A DNA stretch of 64,000 bases from Candidatus Pelagibacter communis (lineage in GTDB: Bacteria > Pseudomonadota > Alphaproteobacteria > Pelagibacterales > Pelagibacteraceae). The notes beneath the pieces are model-generated. The model worked only from the letters and a program-made list of their open reading frames with translations, was not told where the DNA came from and did not search any database. The stretch covers positions 448,138 through 512,137 of the forward strand of contig NZ_LANA01000002.1 in the NCBI RefSeq assembly GCF_012932795.1. Reading direction: 5' to 3'. Within the stretch, counting starts at the first letter, position 1; every line of letters begins with the position of its first letter. Positions 26,568-35,572 of this stretch are shown here, in pieces. The position numbers were made by a program, and so were the translations under genes.

Positions 26568-27590
26568 CTATAGTTTATTTTTAGAAACTTTTTTTAAATC
26601 TATAAACCAGGCTTTTAATAATTTTAGTTCTTTTTTATTTATAAGATTTATGTGGATTAACTCTTTATAACATAAAATCATATTGTGTTTTATGTTTTTA
26701 ATACCTGGCTTAAGATTTAATTTCATTAAACAGTTCATAATATTTAAATTGTTTTCATATCCACAAACCTCATCTTTGAAATCTTTCATTAGATCATGCT
26801 CATTTCTTTTTTGTACAACTGTGCTAGCATGAAATAAAACACTCCAACCACAAGTCCACGCTATTCTTTGAGCAATAAAAGACCTCCAAATATCAGTCAT
26901 TCTAAAACTGCAAAAAGATGGTAAATACATTAAGGGATAAGCGTCTCTAAGCCATCCAGTATTTTGACTGTTAAATGGACAAATAGAACCAGCTCCTAAA
27001 GAAATACTCTTAGAAGAATTAAATTTTATTGGTAGTGCTCTTGTAAGTCGATAAATTGCATCCACATCAGGATTTTCATCAGCAAGTCCCTGTTGAATAG
27101 GGCATTTAATTTTTGAAAGTTTTAGTTTTTTAATAAGTGGCGTGTTAAGTTTTTCTAATGCAAAACCCCTGGGCCATATGTGCTTTTTGGTAAAAAATTT
27201 ATAAACATTAACCCAACCATTTTTTTTTGAAATATAAGTTTTTTGTTTTGTTGTTTTTTTTATAGAAAAAAAATTTTTTAGTGGGATGTTATCATCATCA
27301 GTTTCAATAATTATTTCAGGTTTTTTTTTCATTGCTATTAAATACCCTAAATTTTTTCTTGCGTAATGATTTATAGGTAAAATCTTAGCTAAATTAAACT
27401 TCAAAGATTTTTGTTGTTGTAGAGAAAAATAATTAGCACCTTTTAATGAAAATTTTTGTGGGCTCTTTTTATCACCAACAATTATAAAATTGATATTTTC
27501 TTTTAATGAAATCTTAGCATATTTTCTTAATATATAATTTTTATTGGAAGCAATAGTTGTAATAACTAAAGCTGTTTTTTTTGGATACAT
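26568..27590 (-). CDS. STELLO-like (DUF288) glycosyltransferase
   Basis: A 340-residue protein resembling the STELLO/DUF288 glycosyltransferase family. The N-terminus KTALVITTIASNKNYILRKY and the acidic sugar-binding stretch EIIIETDDDNIP fit a GT-A fold, and YLPSFCSFRMTDIWRSFIAQR follows. It probably acts in surface glycan synthesis in the cytosol or at the membrane. The donor is unknown. It stands between the TauE-type exporter and the APS reductase operon without an obvious link to either. Confidence 0.72.
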   Translation of the reverse strand: MYPKKTALVITTIASNKNYILRKYAKISLKENINFIIVGDKKSPQKFSLKGANYFSLQQQKSLKFNLAKILPINHYARKNLGYLIAMKKKPEIIIETDDDNIPLKNFFSIKKTTKQKTYISKKNGWVNVYKFFTKKHIWPRGFALEKLNTPLIKKLKLSKIKCPIQQGLADENPDVDAIYRLTRALPIKFNSSKSISLGAGSICPFNSQNTGWLRDAYPLMYLPSFCSFRMTDIWRSFIAQRIAWTCGWSVLFHASTVVQKRNEHDLMKDFKDEVCGYENNLNIMNCLMKLNLKPGIKNIKHNMILCYKELIHINLINKKELKLLKAWFIDLKKVSKNKL

Positions 27591-27620
27591 TATTTATATG
27601 ATTAATCTTTTATGAATTAC

Positions 27621-27641
27621 AATCAAACTAAAAGTTTGATT
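27621..27641 (-). terminator. Hairpin at the end of the apr operon
   Basis: A perfect 9 bp inverted repeat (AATCAAACT/AGTTTGATT) with an AAA loop lies just downstream of the last small gene of the minus-strand apr cluster. The T run is better on the plus strand (TTTTATTAATTTT), so termination on the minus strand may rely on the stem alone. Confidence 0.5.
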
Positions 27642-27650
27642 TTATTAATT

Positions 27651-27776
27651 TTAATAAAATTGTATTAGGGTGCCAATAAGTATTATTATCCAGTAAGCTG
27701 AAAGACCAACAAATATACCCGTTTTTAATTTATTTTTTTTTAGCTCACTTGGTAAATTTTTAAGTAATTCTGGCAT
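27651..27776 (-). CDS. Small single-helix membrane protein downstream of apr
   Basis: A 41-residue ORF: a hydrophilic, charged N-terminus (MPELLKNLPSELKKNKLKTG) followed by one hydrophobic helix (IFVGLSAYWIIILIGTLIQFY). It is the last gene of the minus-strand apr group, ends just before a hairpin, and is separated from the 116-residue gene by about 86 bp. I do not recognise it. It could be a small subunit or anchor for the APS reductase system, which is an inference from position only. Confidence 0.5.
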   Translation of the reverse strand: MPELLKNLPSELKKNKLKTGIFVGLSAYWIIILIGTLIQFY

Positions 27777-27862
27777 TATAAATTCTAATTAACACGAGGG
27801 CTGTATTTGTCAAATTATTACTTAAAAAAAGGTTAGAGAATTTCCTAATTTTTTTTTTGAAA

Positions 27863-28213
27863 TTAATAAATCGTTGCTCCAAAGACTTTAACTTCATCTC
27901 CTTCAATACCTAAAACTAATCTTCCAAGAAATTCCCCTTCAATCTCTTTGCTTCTTTGCTTGAACAGTACGGTTATGTTTTGGCCCCTTCTTAAGCAGCC
28001 AAATGCCTCATAATCCTCTGCTAAACTGGTTAATAGCTTGTTGTTAGCCCATTGTTTTCCAAGCTCAACTTCGTTAGCTCCAAATAGCATTTGAGTTCCA
28101 AAATCTTTTGTAAAACCACCATAATCTTTCATATTTGAGGTCTTGACAAGATTATCCCAAATAGGGTTAGCAATTGCTATAATCTCATCATCAGATTTCT
28201 CTAATAAATTCAT
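27863..28213 (-). CDS. NTF2-like small protein in the apr operon
   Basis: A 116-residue soluble protein with no signal peptide. The order helix-helix, then NMKDYGGFTKDFG, a middle helix and terminal beta strands (RRGQNITVLFKQRSK, GEFLGRLVLGIEGDEVKVFG) resembles an NTF2/SnoaL-like cone fold. It lies 18 bp after aprA and is almost certainly co-transcribed. No known function is assigned. It may be an accessory or chaperone for the sulfite-oxidising enzyme. Confidence 0.7.
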   Translation of the reverse strand: MNLLEKSDDEIIAIANPIWDNLVKTSNMKDYGGFTKDFGTQMLFGANEVELGKQWANNKLLTSLAEDYEAFGCLRRGQNITVLFKQRSKEIEGEFLGRLVLGIEGDEVKVFGATIY

Positions 28214-28231
28214 AATTTATGTTTAATTATT

Positions 28232-30091
28232 TTAAGAAGCTTTTCTCTTCTCGTTCTCATCAACTATATGGTAAACCGGCACTTTTTCTAGTGAGAATTT
28301 ACCAGTCTTTGGATCTCGTCTAGAAACTGTTAAACAATGCCAGTTATCATCATCAAGTTTCATATGATCACCTCTATAATAATAACCAGGCCATCTAGTT
28401 TCTTCACGGAACATAGTGTGTTCAGTTACACACTGAGAAGTTAATGCTCTATGCTTTAATTCCCAGGCTCTCATTAATTGGTGCAAGTCTTCAGCACCTA
28501 CTTTTTCTAGATCTTCTTCTAACCAAGCTAAAAGCTCTAAACCTCTTTTGAGCATATTACCATTAGTCATATAATTAGTTGCTATTCCCCCAACATACTC
28601 ATCCATAATTCTTTGAAGACGTTGAAGTCCTTGAATTGGTGAAATATAACTTGGTGAAACTGTTCCACCTGTAATCTCATTTTGAGCAACTTGGTATATC
28701 TCAAGGGGTTTAAATATAGCAACTTTAAAATCTTCACATTGTTTATCTGAAACTTTAATACCTTCAGCTTTTTGGTCTTCTATATATTTAACAGCAGCTT
28801 TTGCAGCTAAACGACCTTCAGTAAATGATCCAGATGAAAACTTATGAGCACTTCCACCAACAGTATCACCTGCACCAAAAAGTCCATCAATTGTTAACAT
28901 TCTATTATAACCCCAGAAATATTCTGGTGGAGATAAATCTTCAGGTCCACTAACCCAAGCTCCAGAACATGTGGCATGAGAACCCATAACATATGGTTCC
29001 GACGTAGTTAATTCAGGATTTGTGTATTTTGGATCAATATTTTGAGAAGCCCAAACAACAGCTTGACCAACAGTCATACCTAAGAAATTTTCCCAACCAA
29101 CTGTTTCTAAATGTGGATCTTGAAAAGCTTCAGTAGTCACCATGTGAATTGGTCCACCACCCGCGATAGTTTCTTGAATAAATGCGTGGTTTCTTAAACA
29201 TGTAGGAGTTGGATGGTGATCAATGTATTCACCAACTAATTCTTTAGTTTGATCATACCATTTCTTTTCATAATTTTCACCATTTGCATTTTGAGTATAT
29301 GTTTTAAGATGCAAGAAGTATGCTCCAACTGGACCATAACCATCTTTAAATCTACATAACACAATTCTGTTTTCCATTTGTGTCATTTTAGCTCCAACAG
29401 CAATAGGTAATGCATATGCAGAACCATTACTCCATGGTGCATACCAAGTTCTTCCCATTCCTTCACCTACAGCTCTTGGTTTGAAAATATGTGACGCTCC
29501 ACCTGCAGCAACAATAACTGTTTTTGATCTAAACACATGAAAATCACCAGTTCTCATATTGAAACCCACGGCTCCACCTACTCTGTTTTCTTGAGATTCA
29601 TCCATTAAAAGATGAGTAATCATTATTCTATTATAAATTTTGTCAGCTGATTTTTTTGCAGCTTCTGCAACGATTGGCTTGTAACTTTCACCATGAATCA
29701 TAATTTGCCATTTACCTTCTCTAAGGTAACGACCAGTTTTTTCATTTTTCATCATTGGTAATCCCCACTCGTCAAACATGTGAACAGTAGAGTCAACATG
29801 ACGGGCCATATCATAACCTAAATCTTCTCTGACCATTCCCATTAAATCATTACGAGCGTATCTTACATGATCTTCTGGTTGGTTTTCACCCCACTGCATA
29901 CCCATGTAACAGTTAATAGCATACAAACCTTGGGCTACTGCTCCACTTCTATCAATATTGGCTTTTTCAACACAAATAATTTTCATGTCTCTTCCCCAGT
30001 GTCTAGCTTCAAAAGTAGCACCAGTTCCAGCCATACCACCACCAACAACTAGAACATCGCAATCTTCATAATGTGTTTTATGTTTAGCCAT
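28232..30091 (-). CDS. aprA: Adenylylsulfate (APS) reductase, alpha subunit
   Basis: A 619-residue FAD subunit of APS reductase. The FAD motif VLVVGGGMAGTGATFEA lies near residue 13, followed by ANIDRSGAVAQGLYAINCY and the C-terminal RWPGYYYRGDHMKLDD typical of AprA. In the oxidative direction it joins sulfite and AMP to give APS, while in sulfate reducers it runs in reverse. In an aerobic SAR11-type cell the oxidative direction is likely. It forms an operon with aprM and aprB, and its start overlaps the aprB stop by one base. Confidence 0.95.
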   Translation of the reverse strand: MAKHKTHYEDCDVLVVGGGMAGTGATFEARHWGRDMKIICVEKANIDRSGAVAQGLYAINCYMGMQWGENQPEDHVRYARNDLMGMVREDLGYDMARHVDSTVHMFDEWGLPMMKNEKTGRYLREGKWQIMIHGESYKPIVAEAAKKSADKIYNRIMITHLLMDESQENRVGGAVGFNMRTGDFHVFRSKTVIVAAGGASHIFKPRAVGEGMGRTWYAPWSNGSAYALPIAVGAKMTQMENRIVLCRFKDGYGPVGAYFLHLKTYTQNANGENYEKKWYDQTKELVGEYIDHHPTPTCLRNHAFIQETIAGGGPIHMVTTEAFQDPHLETVGWENFLGMTVGQAVVWASQNIDPKYTNPELTTSEPYVMGSHATCSGAWVSGPEDLSPPEYFWGYNRMLTIDGLFGAGDTVGGSAHKFSSGSFTEGRLAAKAAVKYIEDQKAEGIKVSDKQCEDFKVAIFKPLEIYQVAQNEITGGTVSPSYISPIQGLQRLQRIMDEYVGGIATNYMTNGNMLKRGLELLAWLEEDLEKVGAEDLHQLMRAWELKHRALTSQCVTEHTMFREETRWPGYYYRGDHMKLDDDNWHCLTVSRRDPKTGKFSLEKVPVYHIVDENEKRKAS

Positions 30092-30561
30092 TAGTAGTAA
30101 ACTCCCTTTTTAAATGTTTCTTTTGGTACAGATGGTAGTTTACCATCAATATTTAAACCGTTAGGTTCTGTATAAAGCATTTGAGAATTAATCTCACCTT
30201 GGTTTGGTTTTTCACCTTCTGCTAATTTTGGAATAAACTTTCCCCATGGTTTCGTTGTAATTGGAGAAACAAAGTCTTTAGTTGTTCCATTTCTAAATTT
30301 AATTTTCCAAGAAATTGTTCCTTTTTCTTCTTCACGTCTAACTCTTACACTATGACCCATAGGAGCAAAGTCTGCGTAACCACGAACATCAATTGCATGA
30401 TTAGGACAAGCTTTTACACATGAATAACATTCCCAACAAAAATTTGGTTCAATATTTACAGCTCTTCTAATATTCTCATCTATGTGCATGATATCTGACG
30501 GACAAATATCTACACAGTGACCACATCCATCACATCTCGTCATATATACAAAAGTTGACAT
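30091..30561 (-). CDS. aprB: Adenylylsulfate reductase, beta subunit (ferredoxin-like)
   Basis: A 156-residue iron-sulfur subunit with two [4Fe-4S] sites: CDGCGHCVDICP near residue 10 and CWECYSCVKACP near residue 42. The C-terminal tail that embraces AprA follows. It passes electrons between the FAD of AprA and the membrane. Length and Cys spacing are normal for AprB. It is encoded between aprM and aprA with an 18 bp gap to aprM. Confidence 0.95.
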   Translation of the reverse strand: MSTFVYMTRCDGCGHCVDICPSDIMHIDENIRRAVNIEPNFCWECYSCVKACPNHAIDVRGYADFAPMGHSVRVRREEEKGTISWKIKFRNGTTKDFVSPITTKPWGKFIPKLAEGEKPNQGEINSQMLYTEPNGLNIDGKLPSVPKETFKKGVYY

Positions 30562-30579
30562 ATTATATTACCTCTTTCA

Positions 30580-31380
30580 TTAATAGTGTTTAGGTTGTTC
30601 TCTTTTAATTCCTAGTCCAAATTGCTTAGGTGCTTCTGCTAATGGAGGAAGATTATCTCTAGATCCGTCTGCTTCTGCTAAGTTTTTTTGGATTGCTGCA
30701 CCAGGTTTATAAAACATATGAGCAAATTTTGACCAATAAACGCCTCCAAATAAAGCAAGGTTTGAAACAATATATAAAATTAAGAATACTTTATCATCCC
30801 ATCTATTTTCTAAACTCAAAGATTGAGTATAAGACCAAGCTAAACCAAATGTTGCACACGCCAATAATGTTAATACAAATAAGTCTGCCTTAATAATTCT
30901 ATACCAAGGGTGAGCTTCAGCTAATACATCTACTCTTAAAAATAACCAAAACCAATAACCACCTACACAAGTCATGATTGCTCCTATATGCCACATCATT
31001 GGCCATAAAGTTGGTGTTGCTGTTTCAGAAGATGTGTAACAAAAAATCATCACAACTGAAGCAACCCAAAATAAAATAGTTCCCCACATTCCTAAAACGT
31101 GAGCTATTCTTCTTTTTCCAGCACCAAGTTCTGCTGTTGTTGCAATATCATGGACCACTGTTTTGGCAATTATTGTAGCTTTCTCACCTGTTCCAAGCTC
31201 TCTTTCAGCTGATAGTTTTGCTTTTTTTGCGTTATTAAAAAAGTAAGTAATATTTTTATGATGGATCATTTGAATAACAGTTCCAAAAAGTATTAATACC
31301 AACATTAGTAGAACAAAACCTTGAATAAGCACTGAAGGTACTGTTTCTGCTAACGCAGAATATGGATTTATAGACATCAT
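30580..31380 (-). CDS. aprM: AprM-like membrane protein (APS reductase anchor)
   Basis: A 266-residue integral membrane protein with about five helices (for example VLIQGFVLLMLVLILFGTVI and WHIGAIMTCVGGYWFWLFL), and several His residues that could serve a haem or quinone site. It is the first gene of the apr operon. AprM proteins are found before aprBA in sulfur oxidisers and SAR11, and are proposed to connect the soluble AprAB to the quinone pool in place of QmoABC. That role is inferred from gene order. Confidence 0.85.
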   Translation of the reverse strand: MMSINPYSALAETVPSVLIQGFVLLMLVLILFGTVIQMIHHKNITYFFNNAKKAKLSAERELGTGEKATIIAKTVVHDIATTAELGAGKRRIAHVLGMWGTILFWVASVVMIFCYTSSETATPTLWPMMWHIGAIMTCVGGYWFWLFLRVDVLAEAHPWYRIIKADLFVLTLLACATFGLAWSYTQSLSLENRWDDKVFLILYIVSNLALFGGVYWSKFAHMFYKPGAAIQKNLAEADGSRDNLPPLAEAPKQFGLGIKREQPKHY

Positions 31381-31488
31381 ATTGTTTACCCTTTTTAATA
31401 GAATCTCAAATTATTTCAAATGTTTCTAATATAGTTAAAATAATAGATCAACTTTATTATGCTGGTTACTTTGTCATTTAATTACAAC

Positions 31489-31887
31489 CTAAGATTTACG
31501 TTTATAATGTTGTTTTAGAGGAATTACTGATCTAACTCCACCTTGTGGATTCTCAACATCGCCTTCTCTTCTAGGTATTAAGTGAATATGACAATGAAAA
31601 ACTGATTGTCCTGCTGATTTTCCTGCATTTGTACCAATATTAAAACCTTTAACTAGAGGATCTTTTAATAAAATTGATTCTTTAATTTTTTTAATAAGCT
31701 TGTTACAAGCAATAACTTCATCAGTAGATAATTCGAAATAATCTTTAACATGACGCTTTGGAATGATCAAACAGTGAAGTTCTGAAACTGGATAAGTATC
31801 ATAGCTTGCATAAGCAAGAAGGTTTTCATCAGCAAGACCACTCTCATTAATATTACAAAATAAACATGGATTATTTGGATCTCTCAT
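31489..31887 (-). CDS. HIT family nucleotide-binding protein
   Basis: A 132-residue histidine-triad protein. It has CLFCNINE at the start (a likely zinc-type CxxC) and the triad HCHIHLIPRR near residue 100. Such proteins hydrolyse nucleoside phosphoramidates or AMP conjugates. Since the apr operon lies just downstream, activity on sulfur-nucleotide conjugates such as adenosine phosphosulfate is conceivable, but this is only suggested by position. Confidence 0.9.
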   Translation of the reverse strand: MRDPNNPCLFCNINESGLADENLLAYASYDTYPVSELHCLIIPKRHVKDYFELSTDEVIACNKLIKKIKESILLKDPLVKGFNIGTNAGKSAGQSVFHCHIHLIPRREGDVENPQGGVRSVIPLKQHYKRKS

Positions 31888-31896
31888 AATTAGTTT

Positions 31897-32667
31897 CTAT
31901 CTATAAATTGGGGTATTTAAAATTTCATTTTTATAAAAATTAAATAGTATTTTATAATATTTAAGACTTTTTCTACTCCATTTGATCTCTTTAATAGTTT
32001 CAACTGAAGTAACAGCTTTTCCAGAACCTATCAGTAAGATTTCATCATAATTAGATAAAGTATTAACTAAAATTTCTTTATTATAAATTTTACCTAATTT
32101 TTTTTTAAAAAAATTATAAGTAACCCCTATGTAAACTTGCCTTGAGGGAGAATATATTTTATTATTTTTTATAAAGAATATATTAGAAGTTCCGCTTTCC
32201 AATATCTTTTTTCCAAAACATAAAGCAATATCAGAGGTAGTATTATCCATTTTTGATAAATGTTTTATTATTAATTTATATTTAAGGTTTTTAAGTTCGG
32301 GGTCAATTCTTTTATAATTTATTAATTTTAAATTAAATTTTAACTTGGGAGTTTTTCTATCCCTTAAAGATACTGAAATTATATTTTTATTAACAGCGAC
32401 TCTAAGCAGATGATTATAAGATTTATTTTTATCAATATTTAATTTGATCAATTTAAAAATATTTTTTTCAAGATTGACCTTATTCAATTTATAAACTTTT
32501 AATGATTTAATTAAATTGTTAATATGTTTTTTAAAAAAAATAATTTTAGCTGGTTTTCCCAAAATTCGCATTGTGGTGAATACACCTTTGTCGCCCCAAA
32601 GATCCTTAAATTTGACTTCTTTGAGTGTTTTATGCTGATAAGATTTTTTTAATAAGTAAGTTACCAT
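31897..32667 (-). CDS. pabC: Aminodeoxychorismate lyase (class IV PLP fold)
   Basis: A 256-residue class IV aminotransferase-fold protein. KFKDLWGDKGVFTTMRILGKPAKIIFFKKHI near the N-terminus, with the Arg/His acceptor pair, and KHLSKMDNTTSDIALCFG and ILESGTSNIFFIKNNKIYSPS fit aminodeoxychorismate lyases. It would convert 4-amino-4-deoxychorismate to 4-aminobenzoate. It overlaps pabA by 38 bases if the first Met is used, so a later start is possible. With pabA and pabB it completes the pABA branch of folate synthesis. Confidence 0.85.
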   Translation of the reverse strand: MVTYLLKKSYQHKTLKEVKFKDLWGDKGVFTTMRILGKPAKIIFFKKHINNLIKSLKVYKLNKVNLEKNIFKLIKLNIDKNKSYNHLLRVAVNKNIISVSLRDRKTPKLKFNLKLINYKRIDPELKNLKYKLIIKHLSKMDNTTSDIALCFGKKILESGTSNIFFIKNNKIYSPSRQVYIGVTYNFFKKKLGKIYNKEILVNTLSNYDEILLIGSGKAVTSVETIKEIKWSRKSLKYYKILFNFYKNEILNTPIYR

Positions 32668-33187
32668 TTTCAGTTAAAAAAGATTCTGGGTGAAATTGAA
32701 AGCCGTATACCTTTTCTTTATTATTTTCTATTGCCATTGCTGTATTTGAAATAGCACACCTCATTGTAATTTCAAAATTCTTTGCAGTAAAAGGCTCTTT
32801 TAATTTTAAAGAATGATATCTACCAACTTTAAATTTATGATTTTTTTTGAATAGTGATTTTTTGCTGGTAACTTTTATTTGAGATTGATACCCATGATAG
32901 ATTTTGTTTTGTTCAATTATTTTGCCTTTTTCACAGTATAAAATTTGTTGAAAACCTAGGCATATACCAATAATTTTTTTTTTACCCTTAAACTTTTTGT
33001 AAATATTTGAAGTAATTGGATAATTTTTAGGAGCACCTGGACCTGGTGACAGAACAATCACGTCTGCATTATTTAACTTATTTTCATTAATCTCATTATA
33101 ATTATTACAAACCACATTATCAAAACTTTCAAATTGATGAACTACATTGTGGGTAAATGAGTCTTGATGATCAATAATATAAATCAT
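32630..33187 (-). CDS. pabA: Aminodeoxychorismate/anthranilate synthase glutamine amidotransferase subunit
   Basis: A 185-residue class I glutamine amidotransferase. It has SPGPGAPKNYP, the nucleophile Cys in IIGICLGFQQIL, and the His-Glu pair in QFHPESFLTENG, so the catalytic triad is complete. The neighbour pabB suggests it serves 4-amino-4-deoxychorismate synthesis, though PabA and TrpG are interchangeable in some bacteria. It overlaps pabB by four bases. Confidence 0.92.
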   Translation of the reverse strand: MIYIIDHQDSFTHNVVHQFESFDNVVCNNYNEINENKLNNADVIVLSPGPGAPKNYPITSNIYKKFKGKKKIIGICLGFQQILYCEKGKIIEQNKIYHGYQSQIKVTSKKSLFKKNHKFKVGRYHSLKLKEPFTAKNFEITMRCAISNTAMAIENNKEKVYGFQFHPESFLTENGNLLIKKILSA

Positions 33188-34347
33188 TTATAAAGATCTA
33201 TTAAAGCTTTTGCTTTGATATAATTTTCATTAAATTCATGTTTGGCATTGCTGTCAATTACCACCCCAGATGCAACTGATATTTCTGATCTATTTTTATA
33301 ATTTAAGATTGCTCTAATTATTATATTAAATCTCATATCCCCATTAAATTTAATATAACCAAAACTGCCAGTATAAATGTTTCTACTTTCTTTTTCTTGA
33401 TTATTAAGCAAATTAAGGGTGCTTATCTTAGGGCAGCCTATCACCGAACCACCTGGCATCATTGCTTTTATAATATCTAAGGAAGAAATGTTATTTTTAA
33501 TTTTACCACTTATTAAGCTAACATAATGATAAAGGTCTTTATATTCTTCAATAATCTTCTTTTTTAATATTTTTACGGTTCCAGACTTACAAATCTTGGA
33601 TAAATCACTTCTTTCCATATCTACAATCATATTATGTTCTTTAGTTTCTTTTAGATTTTTTCTAAAAAAAGCTAAAGCTTTAGTTTTATCAAGTTTTGGT
33701 GTTTTCTTTAAGGTGCCAGCTATAGGCTTTGTGGTTATGAAATCATTTTTTTTATTTATTAAATTTTCAGGCGAACAACTTATTATAGAATAATTTTTAT
33801 CTTTAATCATGAAAGCTTCTGGAGCCACGTTTGTTTTTACAAGTCTACAAAAAAAATCTAAAGCATCAATTTTTGCTTTATTGCTATATTTTGTACAAAC
33901 CTTAATTTGATAAGTTTCACCAGATTTAATTTTCTTTTTAAATTTATCAAAGATAACCTTGTAAGATGCTTTATTTATATTTATTTTAAAAGGCTTATTA
34001 GACTTAATTAATTCTAAATTTTTATAATCTAACTTGTTTTGAAGTTTTATTTTTGTCTCTGGTTTGTAAAATATGCCTTTTGGAAATTTTAAACCTTTTT
34101 GTTTTTTTACCTTAACTCCTATTAAGTTATTTAAAATCTCATAACCAAAAAAACCTATAAAAATATCGGTCTCTTTTTTTTTAAACTTAAATTGTGTAGC
34201 CTTATTAATAAAGTTTTTAATATTACTATTAGTTAGAATAATTTTTTTAGAAAAATCTGTATATAAATCAAAACCTTTATCTGATTTATAAATTATAAAA
34301 GACTTGTTTAATTTAGCTATTTTTTTTAAGTGATTTATTTTAGTCAA
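33184..34347 (-). CDS. pabB: Aminodeoxychorismate synthase component I
   Basis: A 387-residue chorismate-binding enzyme. It has GETYQIKVCTKY in the middle, ISCSPENLINKK, TTKPIAGTLKKTPK, and the C-terminal MPGGSVIGCPKI followed by YTGSFGYI. It aminates chorismate to 4-amino-4-deoxychorismate with ammonia from PabA. The N-terminal domain is rather short and Lys-rich compared with E. coli PabB. The pabC and pabA neighbours support the assignment over TrpE. Confidence 0.9.
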   Translation of the reverse strand: MTKINHLKKIAKLNKSFIIYKSDKGFDLYTDFSKKIILTNSNIKNFINKATQFKFKKKETDIFIGFFGYEILNNLIGVKVKKQKGLKFPKGIFYKPETKIKLQNKLDYKNLELIKSNKPFKININKASYKVIFDKFKKKIKSGETYQIKVCTKYSNKAKIDALDFFCRLVKTNVAPEAFMIKDKNYSIISCSPENLINKKNDFITTKPIAGTLKKTPKLDKTKALAFFRKNLKETKEHNMIVDMERSDLSKICKSGTVKILKKKIIEEYKDLYHYVSLISGKIKNNISSLDIIKAMMPGGSVIGCPKISTLNLLNNQEKESRNIYTGSFGYIKFNGDMRFNIIIRAILNYKNRSEISVASGVVIDSNAKHEFNENYIKAKALIDLYK

Positions 34348-34351
34348 TTTT

Positions 34352-35572
34352 TTAAACAGTTTGCAGTCGTTTAACTTGATTTTCTTTTATTGGTAAATGT
34401 ATCAAACCAGCAAAAATTGATAATGCGATAGAAACGTACCAAGCATAGTCATAAGATCCATAAACTTCTTTAAATACTCCTCCAAGATAGGCACCAAAAA
34501 ATGAGCCTACTTGATGACTTAAGAAAACTATTCCATAAAGTAAACCCATATATTTTGTACCAAATATAAAACCTACTATTCCTGCAGTTGGAGGTACAGT
34601 TGCTAACCATAAAAATCCAAAAGCGATTCCAAATAGCACAGCTAAAGTTGGGCTTGGAGGTAAAAATATAAATAATGCTATTACAACTCCTCTCATAAAA
34701 TAAATAAAACTAAGAACAAACTTTTTTGGGTATTTAGTTGAAAGATAACCAGATGTGAGTGTTCCAAAAATATTAAATAAACCAATCATAGATAACAATG
34801 TTGCTGCACACCATCCTGGTAAACCTTTATCATTTAAATATTCAGGTATATGAGTTGCTACCAAAGTTATGTGCCAACCACATACAAAAAAACCTAGCGT
34901 CAAATAAATAAAACTTTTGTTGTTAAAAGCTTCTTTTAGCGCCTCCATAGTAGTTTGTTTATCGTCTACTATCCCTCCAACAACATTTTTAGGTGTTGTA
35001 AGTAAAAAAGCTAAAAATAAACCAATAACTAAAAAAATAGAAAAAAATAATAAAGTATCTGACCATCCATATTCAACTAAAGACATTCTTGTAAACAATG
35101 GAGAAACGAAATACCCAAATGAACCAGCTGCTGTGACTATACCAGAGGCTATTGTTCTATTAGAAGATGGAAAATGCTTTGATACAACAGAAACGGGAAT
35201 ACTTACAGCCGTAGCACCTAGACCAATACCAATTAAAATTCCCATATTCATAATAAAATAAAAACCTTTATTAAAACCTGAGTATAAAAGTAAAATACCC
35301 AAAAGATAAAAAGCAAAACCTATAAATACAGCAACATGACCTCCATACTTGTCAGTAACAATTCCAAACCAAGGACCAAATAAACCCCATAAAAACATTT
35401 GAAGACCTATCGCAAAACTAAACTGTCTTAGTGTTATTTGTAAATCTAATTCAAAATCAAAATAAAACATTCCAAAAGTTTGTCTTATTCCAAGAGATAT
35501 TATTACTATTAAACTAGCTGCAATTAGGGTGACTAATGCCTTTTTATTTTTGATGAATTTTTTCGAATTCAT
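34352..35572 (-). CDS. Major facilitator superfamily transporter
   Basis: A 406-residue MFS protein with about twelve helices. The first half has GIRQTFGMFYFDFELDL and the motif-A-like FGIVTDKYGGHVAVFIG. The second half has TSGYLSTKYPKKFVLS and GAYLGGVFKEVYGSYDYAW. It resembles the OxlT/monocarboxylate-like MFS group. The start overlaps the stop of the cystathionine-lyase gene by four bases, so the two are co-translated, possibly for uptake or export of a related amino or keto acid. Substrate unknown. Confidence 0.85.
   Translation of the reverse strand: MNSKKFIKNKKALVTLIAASLIVIISLGIRQTFGMFYFDFELDLQITLRQFSFAIGLQMFLWGLFGPWFGIVTDKYGGHVAVFIGFAFYLLGILLLYSGFNKGFYFIMNMGILIGIGLGATAVSIPVSVVSKHFPSSNRTIASGIVTAAGSFGYFVSPLFTRMSLVEYGWSDTLLFFSIFLVIGLFLAFLLTTPKNVVGGIVDDKQTTMEALKEAFNNKSFIYLTLGFFVCGWHITLVATHIPEYLNDKGLPGWCAATLLSMIGLFNIFGTLTSGYLSTKYPKKFVLSFIYFMRGVVIALFIFLPPSPTLAVLFGIAFGFLWLATVPPTAGIVGFIFGTKYMGLLYGIVFLSHQVGSFFGAYLGGVFKEVYGSYDYAWYVSIALSIFAGLIHLPIKENQVKRLQTV

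Noticed and set aside
26519..26584. A 21-codon ORF upstream of the STELLO-like gene end
   Set aside because: It is too short, has no ribosome-binding site, and its product is low-complexity.
34917..35261. A 114-codon frame opposite the MFS transporter
   Set aside because: It is the complement of a membrane-protein gene, with no motif of its own.
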